From positions 372,676-405,224 of the forward strand of contig BFEA01000450.1 of NCBI GenBank assembly GCA_003427395.1: DNA of 32,549 bases. Direction: 5' to 3'. Position numbers and translations under genes: made by a program. Positions 1 to 10,045 of this stretch are shown here, piece by piece. This DNA is from Chara braunii. Its lineage: Eukaryota > Streptophyta > Charophyceae > Charales > Characeae. A model generated the notes under the pieces. It worked only from the letters and a program-made list of their open reading frames with translations. It was not told the DNA's origin and made no database searches. Positions within the stretch are counted from its first letter, which is position 1. Each line of letters opens with the position of its first letter.

Positions 1-34
<34 letters not shown>
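1..34. repeat. Poly-G homopolymer at window start
   Basis: Thirty-four consecutive G residues open the window. The far end of the window is also pure simple sequence, so this is probably a contig edge where assembly stopped or a low-quality poly-G read artefact. A genuine genomic G tract is possible but cannot be confirmed here. Confidence 0.9.
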
Positions 35-36
<2 letters not shown>

Positions 37-1935
37 GAGAAATGTCGAGACAGGAGACACTGAGATTCAAAAAGAGAACGTTCGGCTTCGCAGCCGTGAA
101 CTCACACCAAAGGAAAATGATCCGCAACAATGAAGGCGCATTAGCCGTGAAATTCTACTATGGCCCTGGGCCAATCATCCACTCAACTCCAATTACCTAT
201 CCTGATACCCACACCGACGATCCCGACCGTCGCGTGCTAACTTCCTCCGCTGCGATCGTCACCCCGCTGACGCAAGCTCGACGCGGCTCGCCCGGATCCC
301 ACAGTTCGTCGTGGCGATCAAGCGCGCAACCGGCCAGCCTACAGTCAGCCCGTCAGGACATTTCGACTCGCACCAAACGTATCACCTAGCCACTGCTTCC
401 CGGAAGCTGGCTTGGGAGTTGTAAACGTAAGAGAGATTTGCAGGCGCACTTGCGGAATTTATAGTTGCGAGAAGGGAGGCAGAAGGAAAAGAAGGCGGAG
501 GGGAAATCGAGGTAAAGGAGGAGAAGATTCAGCGGGGGGCGCTCAAGAGAAACCATGTCGATCCCTCGGAACCTAATGTTCAGCCAATCAGATCCGTCGC
601 GCAATAGGAAGATCCTCTTACTCAACGCGTTTGATTGGTGAGCGAGGGTAATCGAAGGATCAACCAGGTTTCGTGAGCCAAGGTTGAAGAGCGAGATGGA
701 AAGAGACGCGAGAAGCAGCGTAATACGGGTCCAAGATTCAGATGATCAAGAAAGGAGAACAGGCGCGCAAAAAGCAGAGAGAGGAAAAAACAGTTGCGAT
801 AGGAGAGGAGGAGGGGGAGGGGAGAGAGAGAGAAGAAAGCACGGGGGAAGAACGACACGGGAAAGAAGGAGGAGGAAGCTCGCATGCGTGGTGCCGACAA
901 CAAGAGAAAAAGGCACCAAAACAGTTACAGCTTGCCTATGTCCTAAACCAATTCAAAAATTGAAATCACCATATCCGCGCGCGAAAGTCGACACGAGAAA
1001 AGAAAGTCCTATGCCTATCCGTATTCTCACAAAATTCCTAGAGTTTTCTCGGTCGTGACCGAGAACATTCATGCAAAGAAAAAGACGCGTCGGGTTCCGC
1101 TTATTCCAAAATTCCTAACTGTCGGGCCCGATTCCTAGTGCGCTCACTAAGGCGCACGTTTTCCCATGCATTTCCCGAATTACAAAAAGCAGAATTCCAA
1201 GAATCAATAGAACCTCTGAAAAATGGGGGCCCAAACAAGGCACCTGAAATCAAGAAAAACGACGGGGGCTTTGCTAGGCTAGCATGATACAAAAAAAAGA
1301 ATTGAGTCAAGAGGTATGAAAGATAGCACGGGGTCGGGAAGTGGTTCGTCACATATGTGACGCGCAGGGGGTTCCAAAATTATGCGATCTCCTGATTGCA
1401 TGAAAGCTCGAACAAAGAAAATGGGAGGAGATGAAGAAGCAGGAAGAGGTGGGAGTCAGATCAGCACAATCTATGTCAGCAGAGAAAACTGAGCCAGGGC
1501 ATAAGTTGGCGACAACATCCGTAGCAAGATTTCCGTGATGCATACCGGCTCGTGCTGTTTCGGATCCCATCTTCTGCAGTCTTGTCATATGCATCCCCTT
1601 GCCCTTCAATCGTCGGAGGCCGTCCAGGTGGCACCATCATGGTCCATCAGGTCTCCGTGTGCTCTGCACTCCCAGTCCAGCGCAATCCATCGAATCAGAG
1701 CATGTGTTGACGTCATCGTCAATGGCGTGATCTTCACGAGACTACTGATTCGTGCTGCTCGAGGGACACGTGTCGATCTCTCCAATCGATCGCCACGGAG
1801 AGCCTTCCATATGCCTCTTACTGTGAGAAAGAGTGTGGATGTCATCCAGTGTGGCAAGCCTAATCTCCTAATCCCCAGAACGGTTATTGACAGGAAGAGG
1901 GTAGGATGCGCCGCCGTCGTGACACGTGGCGGGTA
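35..1935. other. No supported gene
   Basis: This 1.9-kb stretch has only short overlapping open frames on both strands. Their products are low-complexity (Arg/Glu-rich on plus, Ser/Leu/Phe-rich on minus), as expected of purine-rich DNA at 690-880. I recognise no domain, RNA gene or repeat. The base composition is mixed. The leftward end of the decayed minus-strand block starting at 1936 could extend into it, but I see no recognisable continuation. Confidence 0.5.
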
Positions 1936-2463
1936 TCAGCCCGGCGTGGGAATGGGAAAGTAAACATTGTACATGGAGGGGTGTCGACGGGGAGGGTTGG
2001 GGGGAAGTGGGGGTAAGTAGCGGTTCATCCCTTCCTCTGTCACTGGAAGTTCCTCGTAGCGGACGATCCGGTGAAAGCGGGGAAATCGGTCGCCGCTGTG
2101 AGGAAGGGAGGCGAGGTAGTCAGGGTAGAGAGTGGAGAAAGTGCGGAAGAGTGCCGCACGAAATAGCTCGTCATTGAGACATGCGGGGATGGTTCCTGTG
2201 ATTACGCAGTAGACTTCTACTGCGTTGCTCTGCTCCCACGCGACACTAAACAAAAGGACGTGCATACAGAACGTGGGGGTTGCACATTGAAGGGAAGGAC
2301 GGGGATGGACGGTGACGGCAAGGCGGGTGGAGTAAAAGTGGGGGAAGGTATTGGGGGGGAAGGGGTTGTGAGTGAAAGTGACGGGGGTAGAGATCTGACA
2401 GAGGGTGAGGTAATCAAGGGGACGGCGGGATAATGACCGGGGACGAAGGCCGATCCCCCGCAT
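1936..2463 (-). pseudogene. Decayed ORF, distal part of integrase-linked block, unknown function
   Basis: This 175-codon frame matches no family I recognise. The first third is basic and proline-rich. The rest has balanced composition, with a stretch near residues 85-150 (VEVYCVITG, then ELFRAALFRTF) that reads like a folded domain. A proline run and a short aromatic C-terminus follow. It overlaps the end of the previous minus-strand frame (2414-3505) in a different frame, suggesting one longer coding region broken by a frameshift near 2.4 kb. It continues the 5719 to 1936 block and is probably the C-terminal tail of that element. A chance open frame is the main alternative. Confidence 0.35.
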
Positions 2464-3505
2464 TGGTACGTGGACGAACTGGGGGATGGGCTGAGGTGGA
2501 GGGGGAGGGGGATCGGCTCCGTCTCCGTCGCGATGCGCTCAGAGTTGTGGCCGCAGGGTCGCCATCTTCGGGCTTGGGGGGCTCCGGATCTCGGGTCGGG
2601 TCGTCGTTGATGCGCAAGTTCACCTAGGTGGCGAACTCCAGCTGGCTTTTCCCGGCAGCGACCTCTTCCCTCTTACGTGCCTCCTCAGGATCTTCCGCCT
2701 TTGTGCCTGTGCGCGCCCCTTCTTCCGGCAAGGCTTCCCACTCCGATCCGGCTTCCTCCTCTTCGTTTTCTTCTTCTTCTTCTTCCTCTTCTTCCTCTTC
2801 TTCGTCTTCTTCCTTAACACTCTGCTCTCCTTCGCTGTACTCACTATAACTCCCTTCCTCCGACGTTTCTTCTTCGGCGTCGCCCTCTTCTTCGGTGGCT
2901 TCTTCTTCTCCTTCTACCGCCTCATCGGACGTATCTTACTTCGGGTAGAAGGCGAGATTGATGATTCCGGACGGCTTCAAGTACTCCTGCCGCGACAACA
3001 GGGTGCTTTCACTCCCTGGCTCCTCCAAGCACGCAGTCCACTGAAGATACGGTGCCAATGTTCGCGTAAGGACGTGCGGGGCCGGACTTTCGTCACTCTG
3101 CGAAACGATATCGAGAGAGAGGTCGTCGACCAGTTGCGGGAGCGGGACGACGAGTTCATGCACAATTAGCTGGCGATGGCCCGGTCCCACCGATCCGAAA
3201 AGAAAACCGAGAAGATCGCCCTCTACGTCAGTTCTCCAAGCCTGAATAATCAGCAGCTCCAGGTACTCAATACACGCCCGAAGCTCGTCGGTCCTCGTCC
3301 ACTTCACCTCCACTCGGGCCAAGCACATAGTCAGATCGACAAAAGTCTCGCGCCACACCCGCCAATGCCTGGGATCGAGGAGCGGGACTGCAAGGAGCAC
3401 GAGCAAGAAGGAAAGGCGAGAATGAAGATCGGATTGCCAGAAGGTGGGGAAAAGAGGGGGAAGACCAAAGGTGGAGAGAGGAGCGAGAGGAGCGGCGCGG
3501 TTCAT
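2414..3505 (-). pseudogene. Decayed ORF with acidic and Arg/Ser/Pro tracts
   Basis: One minus-strand reading frame runs from 3505 to 2414 and is broken by TAA at 2936-2938 and TAG at 2624-2626. The first part (about 189 residues) has normal composition with Trp, Arg and Leu-rich helices. The second part is almost pure Glu with some Asp and Ser and shows on the plus strand as a (TTC/TCC)n-like run near 2755-2815. The third part is an Arg/Ser/Pro cluster (SRRRRSRSPSPS). The fact that only two stops interrupt 1.1 kb supports a former gene. The acidic plus RS/proline layout suits a nuclear or nucleic-acid-binding protein, but no known domain is visible. It follows the integrase frame and is probably part of the same element. 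Confidence 0.45.
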
Positions 3506-3984
3506 TGGGGGTGTTGGAAGGGGACGAGTGTGGGGAGCACCACTGCCGGCTGGCGTGTAGAGGTGCAGATCCCGTCGAAGTCAGTCTCGTCCGTCGGGAC
3601 TAGGTTGTACCCGGGGCGCGCAAAACGGTGATGCCACTTAGCTGATAACTGTTGCGACCACTCCCGCAAGGAGGTCAGGATCGCGGTGTGCCGATGCGGG
3701 CTGACTGCGCTGATATCGCCGCTGAAGGCAGCGACCGTGGTGACATGGCTTGTTCCTGGAGCCGCCCACCGACGAAAGGCCACCACCTCTGCCAATACTA
3801 CTGCCTGCGGACTTCCTGCAAATCGGGACGCAGCGGCGACACACACACCCTCGGTGCAGAAAAATTGCGCCAGTCGTCGAAGATCAGGACTGAGCCGCGG
3901 ATGACGAACTTGCCGGATCTCCGAGATGTAGCCACGTGGCTGCAACAGATGATTGCCAAGGGTTTGCTCCGTGATGAAACTCAT
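3502..3984 (-). pseudogene. Unknown ORF directly following the integrase frame
   Basis: A 160-codon frame with natural amino-acid composition and no domain I recognise. Its ATG overlaps the TGA of the integrase frame (3981-3984), and its own TGA overlaps the next ATG at 3502-3505, so each junction is a frame change. The simplest reading is one protein interrupted by indels. Coupled translation is less likely, because unrelated noise frames in this window show the same 4-base overlap. Mid-region features include AVVLAEVVAFRRW and a Trp/Arg/His-rich segment (REWSQQLSAKWHHRF). Confidence 0.4.
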
Positions 3985-4967
3985 GGCGAGGACGGGGAAG
4001 AAGATGAGAGATGGGGACTAGAGGGAGAGAACGAGGCGGGGGCTAGATCGTCGTCGTCCTCTTCCTCAGCAGACGAGGGAGACGGGGGGAGATCAGAAGG
4101 AGGGAGGGGATGGATGTAAGAGGTATGGCGGACGATGGGGACAGAGCTATGGTTGGCGCTGGCCTCGGGCGCAATGCGCACCGTGTTGGCACCGTTGGGT
4201 CCGAGCTCGACAACACGGAAACAACCAGAGAACTTGGGAGCGAGTTTCAGGTCACGTGCACATTTACGTACCTGCACCAGGTCCCCTAATTTATATTGAT
4301 GTTGGGGACCGACGTTCCCATTTCGGGCCTCGTAGCTACGGACTTGCACCCCGTGGGCTAGATTAGTCATTTTCTGTCTCTTTCGGGCTAGCTTCGGGAT
4401 GACCTTTTCCATCAAATCGGCGTACCTTTTGGCCTTGGCCTTAAGGGAGGCACGCATGTCTCTACCCCCTGCTTCGACAATTTCCGAGTTGCCCCGGTAA
4501 TCGACACATGGGAGGCTATTGGTACGAAGCTGAAAGGGGATGAACCCCGTGGATTCGTGAGGGGTGGCCTGGTGAATTCCGATGATCTTGTATACGATCT
4601 CGGGCCACGGACGCGTGTCATGCGCCGCGAGATTTCTACGAAGGGTGGTCTTTATCATGCGATTGGCATTTTCGGCCAACCCATTCGACTGGGGAACGTG
4701 GGTTGCAGTGTGTCGAAGCGTCACGCCTCGGCGCGCGAGCAATTCCTCTACCTCGCCTTTGAATTCGGATCCGTTGTCGGTTAGAATCTCTTCCGTATCT
4801 AGGTGGGTATAGAGGAACCGATCGATGTATGTGGCCATCTCTGTGGCCTTACGGGTCTTGCAAGGGTAGACCTCGATGTATTTGGAAAAATGATTTATTA
4901 AAACTAAAAGGATGGAATATTCGCAACGGTTTGGGCCAGGTGGCACGTCGATATCTGTCGTGGCCAT
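3981..4967 (-). pseudogene. Retroviral-type DDE integrase core with long C-terminal tail
   Basis: The integrase core would catalyse strand transfer of a mobile element in the nucleus. The first catalytic Asp is probably D7 (TDIDVPPG). The segment LVLINHFSKYIEVYP matches the usual position of the first strands. D64 lies in LTDNGSEFKG and E99 in QSNGLAEN, giving D, D and E with about 34 residues between the last two. A KLGDLVQVRK/FRVVELGPNGANTVRI region near residues 225-265 resembles the C-terminal SH3-like/chromo-proximal part of Ty3-type integrases. The tail is Pro, Ser and Asp/Glu-rich. The first Met is internal: the same frame continues upstream past a TAG at 4977-4979 into the zinc-finger segment. 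All catalytic residues are present, so this was an active enzyme type, now broken. Confidence 0.85.
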
Positions 4968-4976
4968 ACTGAATCG

Positions 4977-5183
4977 CTAGAAAGGGCGCTCTACTTCCGT
5001 CGGTACTATCGTGTTTGGTCCCCGTATTGGGGCACGATCGGCGGCACAGACCAGACAGTTAGCGACCACGTATCTGACATCGTCCCGTATATTAGACCAG
5101 AACCATCGATTCTGATCTATAGTTGCCCAGTGACACGTATCGCGAAATGAGTGGTCTGCTCTTCGTGAGCAGATTGGGTCCAA
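4977..5183 (-). pseudogene. Integrase H2C2 zinc-binding segment (C2 half)
   Basis: This segment contains WFWSNIRDDVRYVVANCLVC, the classical end of the integrase H2C2 zinc finger (yyWp..rdV..yv..C..C), which binds DNA ends and helps multimerisation. It is in frame with the integrase core and separated from it by a single TAG codon at 4977-4979. The listed 5' boundary is only the edge of an open frame and has no ATG. The matching histidine half (AHEEQTTHF) lies in the 5117-5719 frame, so a small indel near 5.13-5.18 kb split the finger. Confidence 0.75.
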
Positions 5184-5719
5184 TCATATCTCTGGAATGG
5201 ATGGGGAACCGTCAACCACAAACCCGATCCGTCAATTTTACGCTTTTCTAGGTGACCGTTGATCCATCGGTAATCCCGGGATCTCTCGGTAGCCCAACGT
5301 TTGTATTGCTTAGTGAGATGATCCAATGGTAAACCAGCCAATTTGGCTAATAGAATTTTATCCATCCAGACCTCCGCTCGTCGGTATTTCTCGTCATATT
5401 CAGGGCCATCCGTTCGGGCAGCCTCTAATCGAACCTCGGTAGGGAGTTTGTCCGTTCTACACAGAGGGCACTTCCACTCCTTATTATTCATTCGGTATCG
5501 AACGCATGCACCGTGCGCGCGATTGACACACGTGGCACATCCCACCCAATCAACGAATCCGGTCTCAAAAGGATGGAAATCCACCCCATAAACCCGTGCA
5601 ATGCACATACAAAAATAGCAGAATTTATCAGGAAGGGTGGCGAAGAAGGCCAAGGAGGAGGTAAGAGCGGCGGAATCAGCAGGGGAAGAAGGGGTCAGAG
5701 AGGCAGGNGGGGNAGCCAT
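5117..5719 (-). pseudogene. PHD-finger N-terminus of integrase-like protein
   Basis: The N-terminus begins at ATG 5717-5719, with two ambiguous bases (5713, 5708) giving unknown residues 3-4. A canonical C4HC3 PHD finger follows: C34, C37, C61, C64, H69, C72, C84, C87, with W82 just before the last pair. PHD fingers usually read histone H3 tails, which could target integration to chromatin. After the finger comes a charged helical region, then HPFQRYDW and AHEEQTTHF, which look like the start of the integrase H2C2 finger. The frame ends at 5117 after a probable frameshift, and the C2 half continues at 4977-5183. No reverse transcriptase, RNase H or protease lies upstream; a short inverted-repeat element and a LINE occupy that flank. 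Some Ginger-type DNA transposons combine integrase with PHD fingers, which is a candidate relationship. Confidence 0.75.
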
Positions 5720-5740
5720 GACAACATAAAATTTATAAAC

Positions 5741-5919
5741 TTAAACCACCAGTACTTGGCCCATACATCGTCCGCGGGCCCTTAGCGTTAACGCTACGCA
5801 AATTTCGCGGTCTGCGGGCCGTGGATAAAACGGATCAACAGCCCATGTCGCTTCGTCGACCTCCGAGGGCCGGCCCGCAGGCTTAGCATCGAGAGCTGGG
5901 CCAAGTACTGGTGGTTTAA
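5741..5919. mobile_element. Short TIR element (MITE-like) with TTAA ends
   Basis: Perfect 23-bp terminal inverted repeats lie at 5741-5763 and 5897-5919, both ending in TTAA. TTAA could be a target-site duplication, as for piggyBac-type elements, leaving a 19-bp inverted repeat (ACCACCAGTACTTGGCCCA), or it could belong to the element. The ~133-bp interior is GC-rich with nested inverted words around GCGGGCC. It has no coding capacity. It sits about 20 bp upstream of the integrase ATG. The word ACTTAAACCACCAGTAC recurs at the hairpin near 29.8 kb. Confidence 0.7.
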
Positions 5920-5927
5920 ATCATACT

Positions 5928-5944
5928 TGAAAGTTGAACTTTCA
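5928..5944. repeat. Short perfect palindrome
   Basis: TGAAAGTT-G-AACTTTCA forms an 8-bp perfect inverted repeat beside the TIR element. It could be chance or part of a decayed element edge. Confidence 0.4.
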
Positions 5945-6053
5945 GTGGTACATCAAATATTTCATGCATAGCATTGCATACTATGATTTTTTGTTTTATT
6001 TTGAGTGTTAGGCTGACTTAAAGGTCCAACAATGACAATACTTGTTTTTTGGA

Positions 6054-6057
<4 letters not shown>

Positions 6058-6086
<29 letters not shown>
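6058..6086 (-). other. LINE poly-A tail (poly-T on plus strand)
   Basis: Twenty-nine T residues on the plus strand mark the 3' poly-A end of the minus-strand LINE and its target-primed insertion point. The host flank to the left reads TTGTTTTTTGGAAGAG. Confidence 0.85.
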
Positions 6087-6090
<4 letters not shown>

Positions 6091-6292
6091 CAAAGCTTCA
6101 TTCTATTGGTGGGGAGTATCACCTGTTGGAAAGCGGGTTCAGCGTCCCTAAGAATGAACTGTAACAACACATACAGCACATGCTGGGAACCGGGCCCAGC
6201 GTCCCTTATGATCCGTGCCAATGGGATTCTGATACTGAACCTGGGGAGGAAAGAATTGCGACCTGTGCCTCTTCACCCCGACTGGGGCGTCA

Positions 6293-6486
6293 GATATACA
6301 TATTCTCCTAGCAGTTTTTCTTTATCCTTATGGATCACTCATCTTTGCTCCCTTTTACTCATTCCCATACCTGTCTCTTATACACATCTAGATGTGTATA
6401 AGAGACAGGATATACATATTCTCCTAGCAGTTTTTCTTTATCCTTATGGATCACTCATCTTTGTTCCCTTTTACTCATTCCCATAC
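6293..6486. other. Assembly artefact: mate-pair junction adapter between duplicated 78-bp copies
   Basis: Positions 6371-6408 read CTGTCTCTTATACACATCT followed by its exact reverse complement, AGATGTGTATAAGAGACAG. This is the Tn5 mosaic-end sequence in the double form that arises at Nextera mate-pair circularisation junctions. The 78 bases before it (6293-6370) recur after it (6409-6486) with one mismatch (C versus T in TTTGCTCCC/TTTGTTCCC). Translated on plus, the junction gives the tell-tale peptide VSYTHLDVYKRQ. The true genome probably has one copy and no adapter, so about 116 bases here are spurious. Any open frame crossing the region is not real. Confidence 0.97.
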
Positions 6487-6568
6487 CATGACAATGGAAC
6501 TAAAGAACCCGGTTGTGGGGGGAAGGGATCTGGGAATTCTGTCACATGCCTCATTGGAACACTTGGAT

Positions 6569-8038
6569 CTACCACTGCCCATTCTTCAAATTCCAAGTAC
6601 CAAATCTTCTTTTCATCAATAATTTCTTCTCTCTCACCTTCTTTCCATTTGACCTGGCCAATTTTTCCTCCTTGTGGGCCCCCAAGCCAACTGCAGCTGA
6701 AATCTTTGATATTCTTCCTGATTTCAATCTCTGAGTGAATATGTTGAATTTTTTTTTGACCTTGTCCCACATAACTGTTTGGATTTGTTGTATAATAGAA
6801 TCAGTAAACTCAGGGTCATCCAACCTTACTCCTTCCATCTCATAGGTACATCTTCTCCTCCAAATGGCCCAAAGCACCGCTCTTCGCCCACTCATGAATA
6901 AATTATGTGTAAACTCATCATATGGCTCTGGTATCCATGATTCCAACAATAAGGCTCTCCATTCCCAGGTTTACTGCCAACATGTTCCCAACGTACTCCA
7001 AATTCGATCCCACCATCTCCATAACCAAATAGACCCTGGGCATTGTAGGAAAATATGTTCAATTGTTTCTGGGATGATTCTTACCGGAAATGCAATCTTA
7101 CAAAAATGGCACCAGGGAAGAGCAATCCCCTTCTGTTCCAGAGTAGTTCTACTAATCAACCAGTCGTTTGTAGGAAGACAGCGATGTTCTATCTGCCATT
7201 GTAAGGAGGTTACTTTAGTTGTTTTAGATTTCATATTCCGGAACCATTTAATTCGTTTGAGTACTTCCTTGCTTAGATTCAACTGTTTCATCCATCTGTC
7301 CCCTACTCTATCTTTTATATTTACTTTAGGTATTAGCATCCTATATGTTGATTTAACCGACAGGGTGTGAAGCATCCTTTTGTACATGTGACCTCTTCTT
7401 CCTGTTGAGGACCAGACCCAATTGTCAGGATCCAGTGCAAGGCATTGGATTGGTGTATTAGGTTTGAATGCCAACCATGTAGTGTTATACTTCAGGACTC
7501 CGATTCTGAAGACTTTATCTCTATCAACCCATCTAGTCTCCTCCTCTGAGTTAGGAGTGATTGTATGATCTTGCGCTAATCCATGAAGCGTCAATAAAAC
7601 TCTACCATTGGTGTTAATCTGCAAAACATTCCCAATTAGACTAGAATGATTTACTATGGCTACCCAATCGCCTTCTTCTAATTTAGGTCCTTTGCTGAGG
7701 ATCCTAAGCCAGTCTAATGGAATTAATTCAACAATTTGTTCCAGTGCTTCTCCTGAATGATGACAGTAACGCAGTTGCCTTTGTAATTCAACCAAGGAGA
7801 TCCAGTCTCTGGTATCTACATTCCAGATATCTTTAATACGCATGATACTCTTCTTAATCCAGCTTTTCCATGGCGAGTCCGTACAATCAAGCACATAACC
7901 TTGTGAATCTCTAATCCATCCATTATTGAACAGGGGCTGCCGACACACTTCCTCCCATCTGTCCGGAGCCATCTTATCAGGTAGGGGAAGCTTTCTCCAT
8001 GTTTTTAGTAGCGTAGGCCAAAACGGATCATAATTCAA
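6569..8038 (-). pseudogene. LINE ORF2 C-terminus with RT zinc-binding region
   Basis: This is the C-terminal part of LINE ORF2. It includes a motif WCHFC...EHIFLQC (C-x2-C, then H-x4-C) typical of the zinc-binding domain after plant LINE reverse transcriptases, preceded by LQWQIEHRCLPTNDWL and followed by WLWRWWDRIW. A further Trp-rich segment (AVLWAIWRRR) matches the usual end of this protein family. The frame runs from 8038 to 6971, is cut by TAA at 6971-6973 and continues in the same frame to 6569. Three more in-frame stops lie between 8039 and 8185, joining it to the reverse-transcriptase frame upstream. The domain is thought to help bind template RNA. Confidence 0.8.
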
Positions 8039-8185
8039 ATTTATTCTAGCGGCTCTTGGATCTGAGGAAACTTGGCCTTCTACATCATTGGATGATTTCC
8101 TAGGAATAGTTCATGATCTATTTTATATCCATGACATTGGATCTATCTTATCTGAAGCTTCTGGGGGCAATCTTCTAATTTGTTC

Positions 8186-9745
8186 TCATGCCAATCCATT
8201 CCAGGGGGTCTGTGGATTAAAGAGTAATCTCTTAATCCACTGGATAGATAATGTCATTCCTTGTGAGTCTGGATCAATGATTCCTAGTCCCCCTTTGACT
8301 TTTGGTTGTATCACTGATTGCCAGGCTACCCTGTTGATGACATTTTGACTTCCTCTCCAAAGAAAAGTTACCACTTGCTTTTGTAGAGATTTTATTATTG
8401 TTTTATCCATTGGCCATATTGCTGATTTATACCAAATAGAAGCCAATACGACATTGTTAATAACCATTGCTCTTCCCATTACCGAGGTATGTTTATTTTT
8501 CCGTAGTTCTAGTTTTGCTTGTGCTGGTTTAGTAATCCACTCATTGTTTGTGAGAGGCTTTCCTTTTGCAGTGAGTGAGATGTCCAACACTCTAACTGGT
8601 GTATCGAATGAGACTCATTTCACCCTGGGTTGTTCAGGAGGACGGACTCCCCGATGGTGGATCCACCAACCTAAGGTCTTATTATCCCAATCGACTCTCA
8701 TGTCAAACAAGCGACAAAATTTATCCATCATTATCTGCACCGCCATCATATTATCATACGATGCTTCTACCATGAGAGATAGATCATCAGCAAATAAGGA
8801 ACATACCGGTATAGCTTCTTCGGGTATGGATGTGACTTGGATGCGTTTGATTTCTTTATGTTTTCTTAAATTAGTTGCTAACGCTTCCATTACAATGACA
8901 AACAAGAAAGGTGCAATCGGATCTCCTTGCCTAACCGATCTTTGTAATGAGATAGGTGGAGCAACATTACCATTAATCATTACTCTGATAGTAGCATTAT
9001 GGTGTATAATATTAATCCATCTTATGAAGCCGGGACCGAACTCAAGCTTTTCAAGACACTTGTCCAAGAAATACCAATCCACATGATCATAAGCTTTCTC
9101 AAAGTCTATGAATAAGATTGTCGCGTTATGCTTGGATTGGCGAGATAGTTTAACCAATTTATTGATTAATAAGACATTATCTTGAATATTCCTCCCTTTT
9201 ATAAAACCTGTTTGAGTTGGATCGATGATATTCATTATGACCTTATTTAATCTATTTGCTAGGGTCTTTGCCACCAACTTATAAACCACTGTAAGTAAGG
9301 TGATTGGACGGTAATTCTGAATATTAGATTTGCTTCCTTTTTTGTATAACAGGGTTAGCACTCCTTGACCCACGATTTCCCCTGTTTCACCTGTCCTCCA
9401 GACTGCTTGGTAAAAATCCATTAAATCCTGTGAAAGGAAATCCCAACTAGATTCTCATAATTCTTTTGGGAAACCATCGATTCCTGACGTTTTCTCTTTT
9501 TCCATGAACAGTAATGCTGTCCAAATTTCCTCCTTTGAAAGAGGCATCTCAAGCATCTCCTGTTATCCTTTCGTTAATTTCTTAGCCAGTGGTAATAAGA
9601 AGTCTTCAATTTCCTCATCACGTTGATTTCTTGGAACATCCTCAATTTCTGATGAGAATAATTTCTTAAAAAAATCTCTCGCTACCTTGGTACAGACTGC
9701 TGAAGACGTGACCATATCATCATCATTTTGAGGGTCTCTTAATTC
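8186..9745 (-). pseudogene. LINE ORF2 reverse transcriptase domain
   Basis: The reverse transcriptase copies LINE RNA into DNA at the nicked target. In the segment from 9421 to 8615, NYRPITLL is at residues 36-43, QTGFIKGRNI is motif 2, D106 in FIDFEKAYD is the first catalytic Asp, RQGDP is at 164-168, and FADD at 210-213 carries the other two Asp residues. The same frame extends upstream to SGIDGFPKEL, the usual domain start, across a TGA at 9455-9457 and a TAA at 9563-9565. Downstream, one TGA just below 8615 separates it from the thumb segment at 8590-8186 (LTAKGKPL, ASIWYKSAIWP). All catalytic residues survive, but nonsense codons make it non-functional. Confidence 0.92.
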
Positions 9746-10045
9746 TTATATTATTGTTCTTCCCGTCCGTACCCTAGCCATTGCGAAGAACCTGACATCC
9801 ATTGATCCTTCCATGTAGTGTTTTCTAAGTTTTCCTCTAATCCTGGTCCCTTGCCAACGATACTCCATATAGCTTAGTAACTTTTGTTCTAGCTCCGTAA
9901 TCTCGACTGCTAAAGTCTCCAAGATTTCCGTGTCCTCTGACTCAGTTTCTTGATTCTGTAACTCTTTGATTCGATGTATTTCCTTTGAATGGCGATCTGC
10001 TGCAAATGCTTTTGAATATTCATTGCATTTACGACCTAAAAACAT
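9746..10045 (-). pseudogene. LINE ORF2 linker between endonuclease and RT
   Basis: This 99-codon, highly charged segment is predicted helical and Glu/Lys-rich. It ends in EYRWQGTRIRGKLRKHYMEGSMDVRFFAMA, matching the conserved LINE linker just before the reverse transcriptase (in most plants '...R.kW...GD.NT.FFh'). It shares the reverse-transcriptase frame and stops at 9746-9748. Upstream in this frame DEVKWFNNGLM continues past position 10045, showing that the endonuclease frame was lost by a small indel near 10.08 kb. Confidence 0.75.

Noticed and set aside
684-1058. Arg/Glu-rich frames near the start
   Set aside because: Purine-rich low-complexity DNA. Frames overlap in different phases without domain evidence.
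3502-3984. ATGA stop-start overlaps at both ends as evidence of coupled translation
   Set aside because: The same 4-base overlap occurs between several meaningless frames in this window (for example near 622, 1349, 1606 and 2414), so it carries no weight. Indels in one ancestral frame explain it better.
6049-6738. 229-codon plus-strand frame over the LINE 3' part
   Set aside because: It starts in poly-T, crosses the adapter junction and reads the LINE in antisense. It is not a gene.
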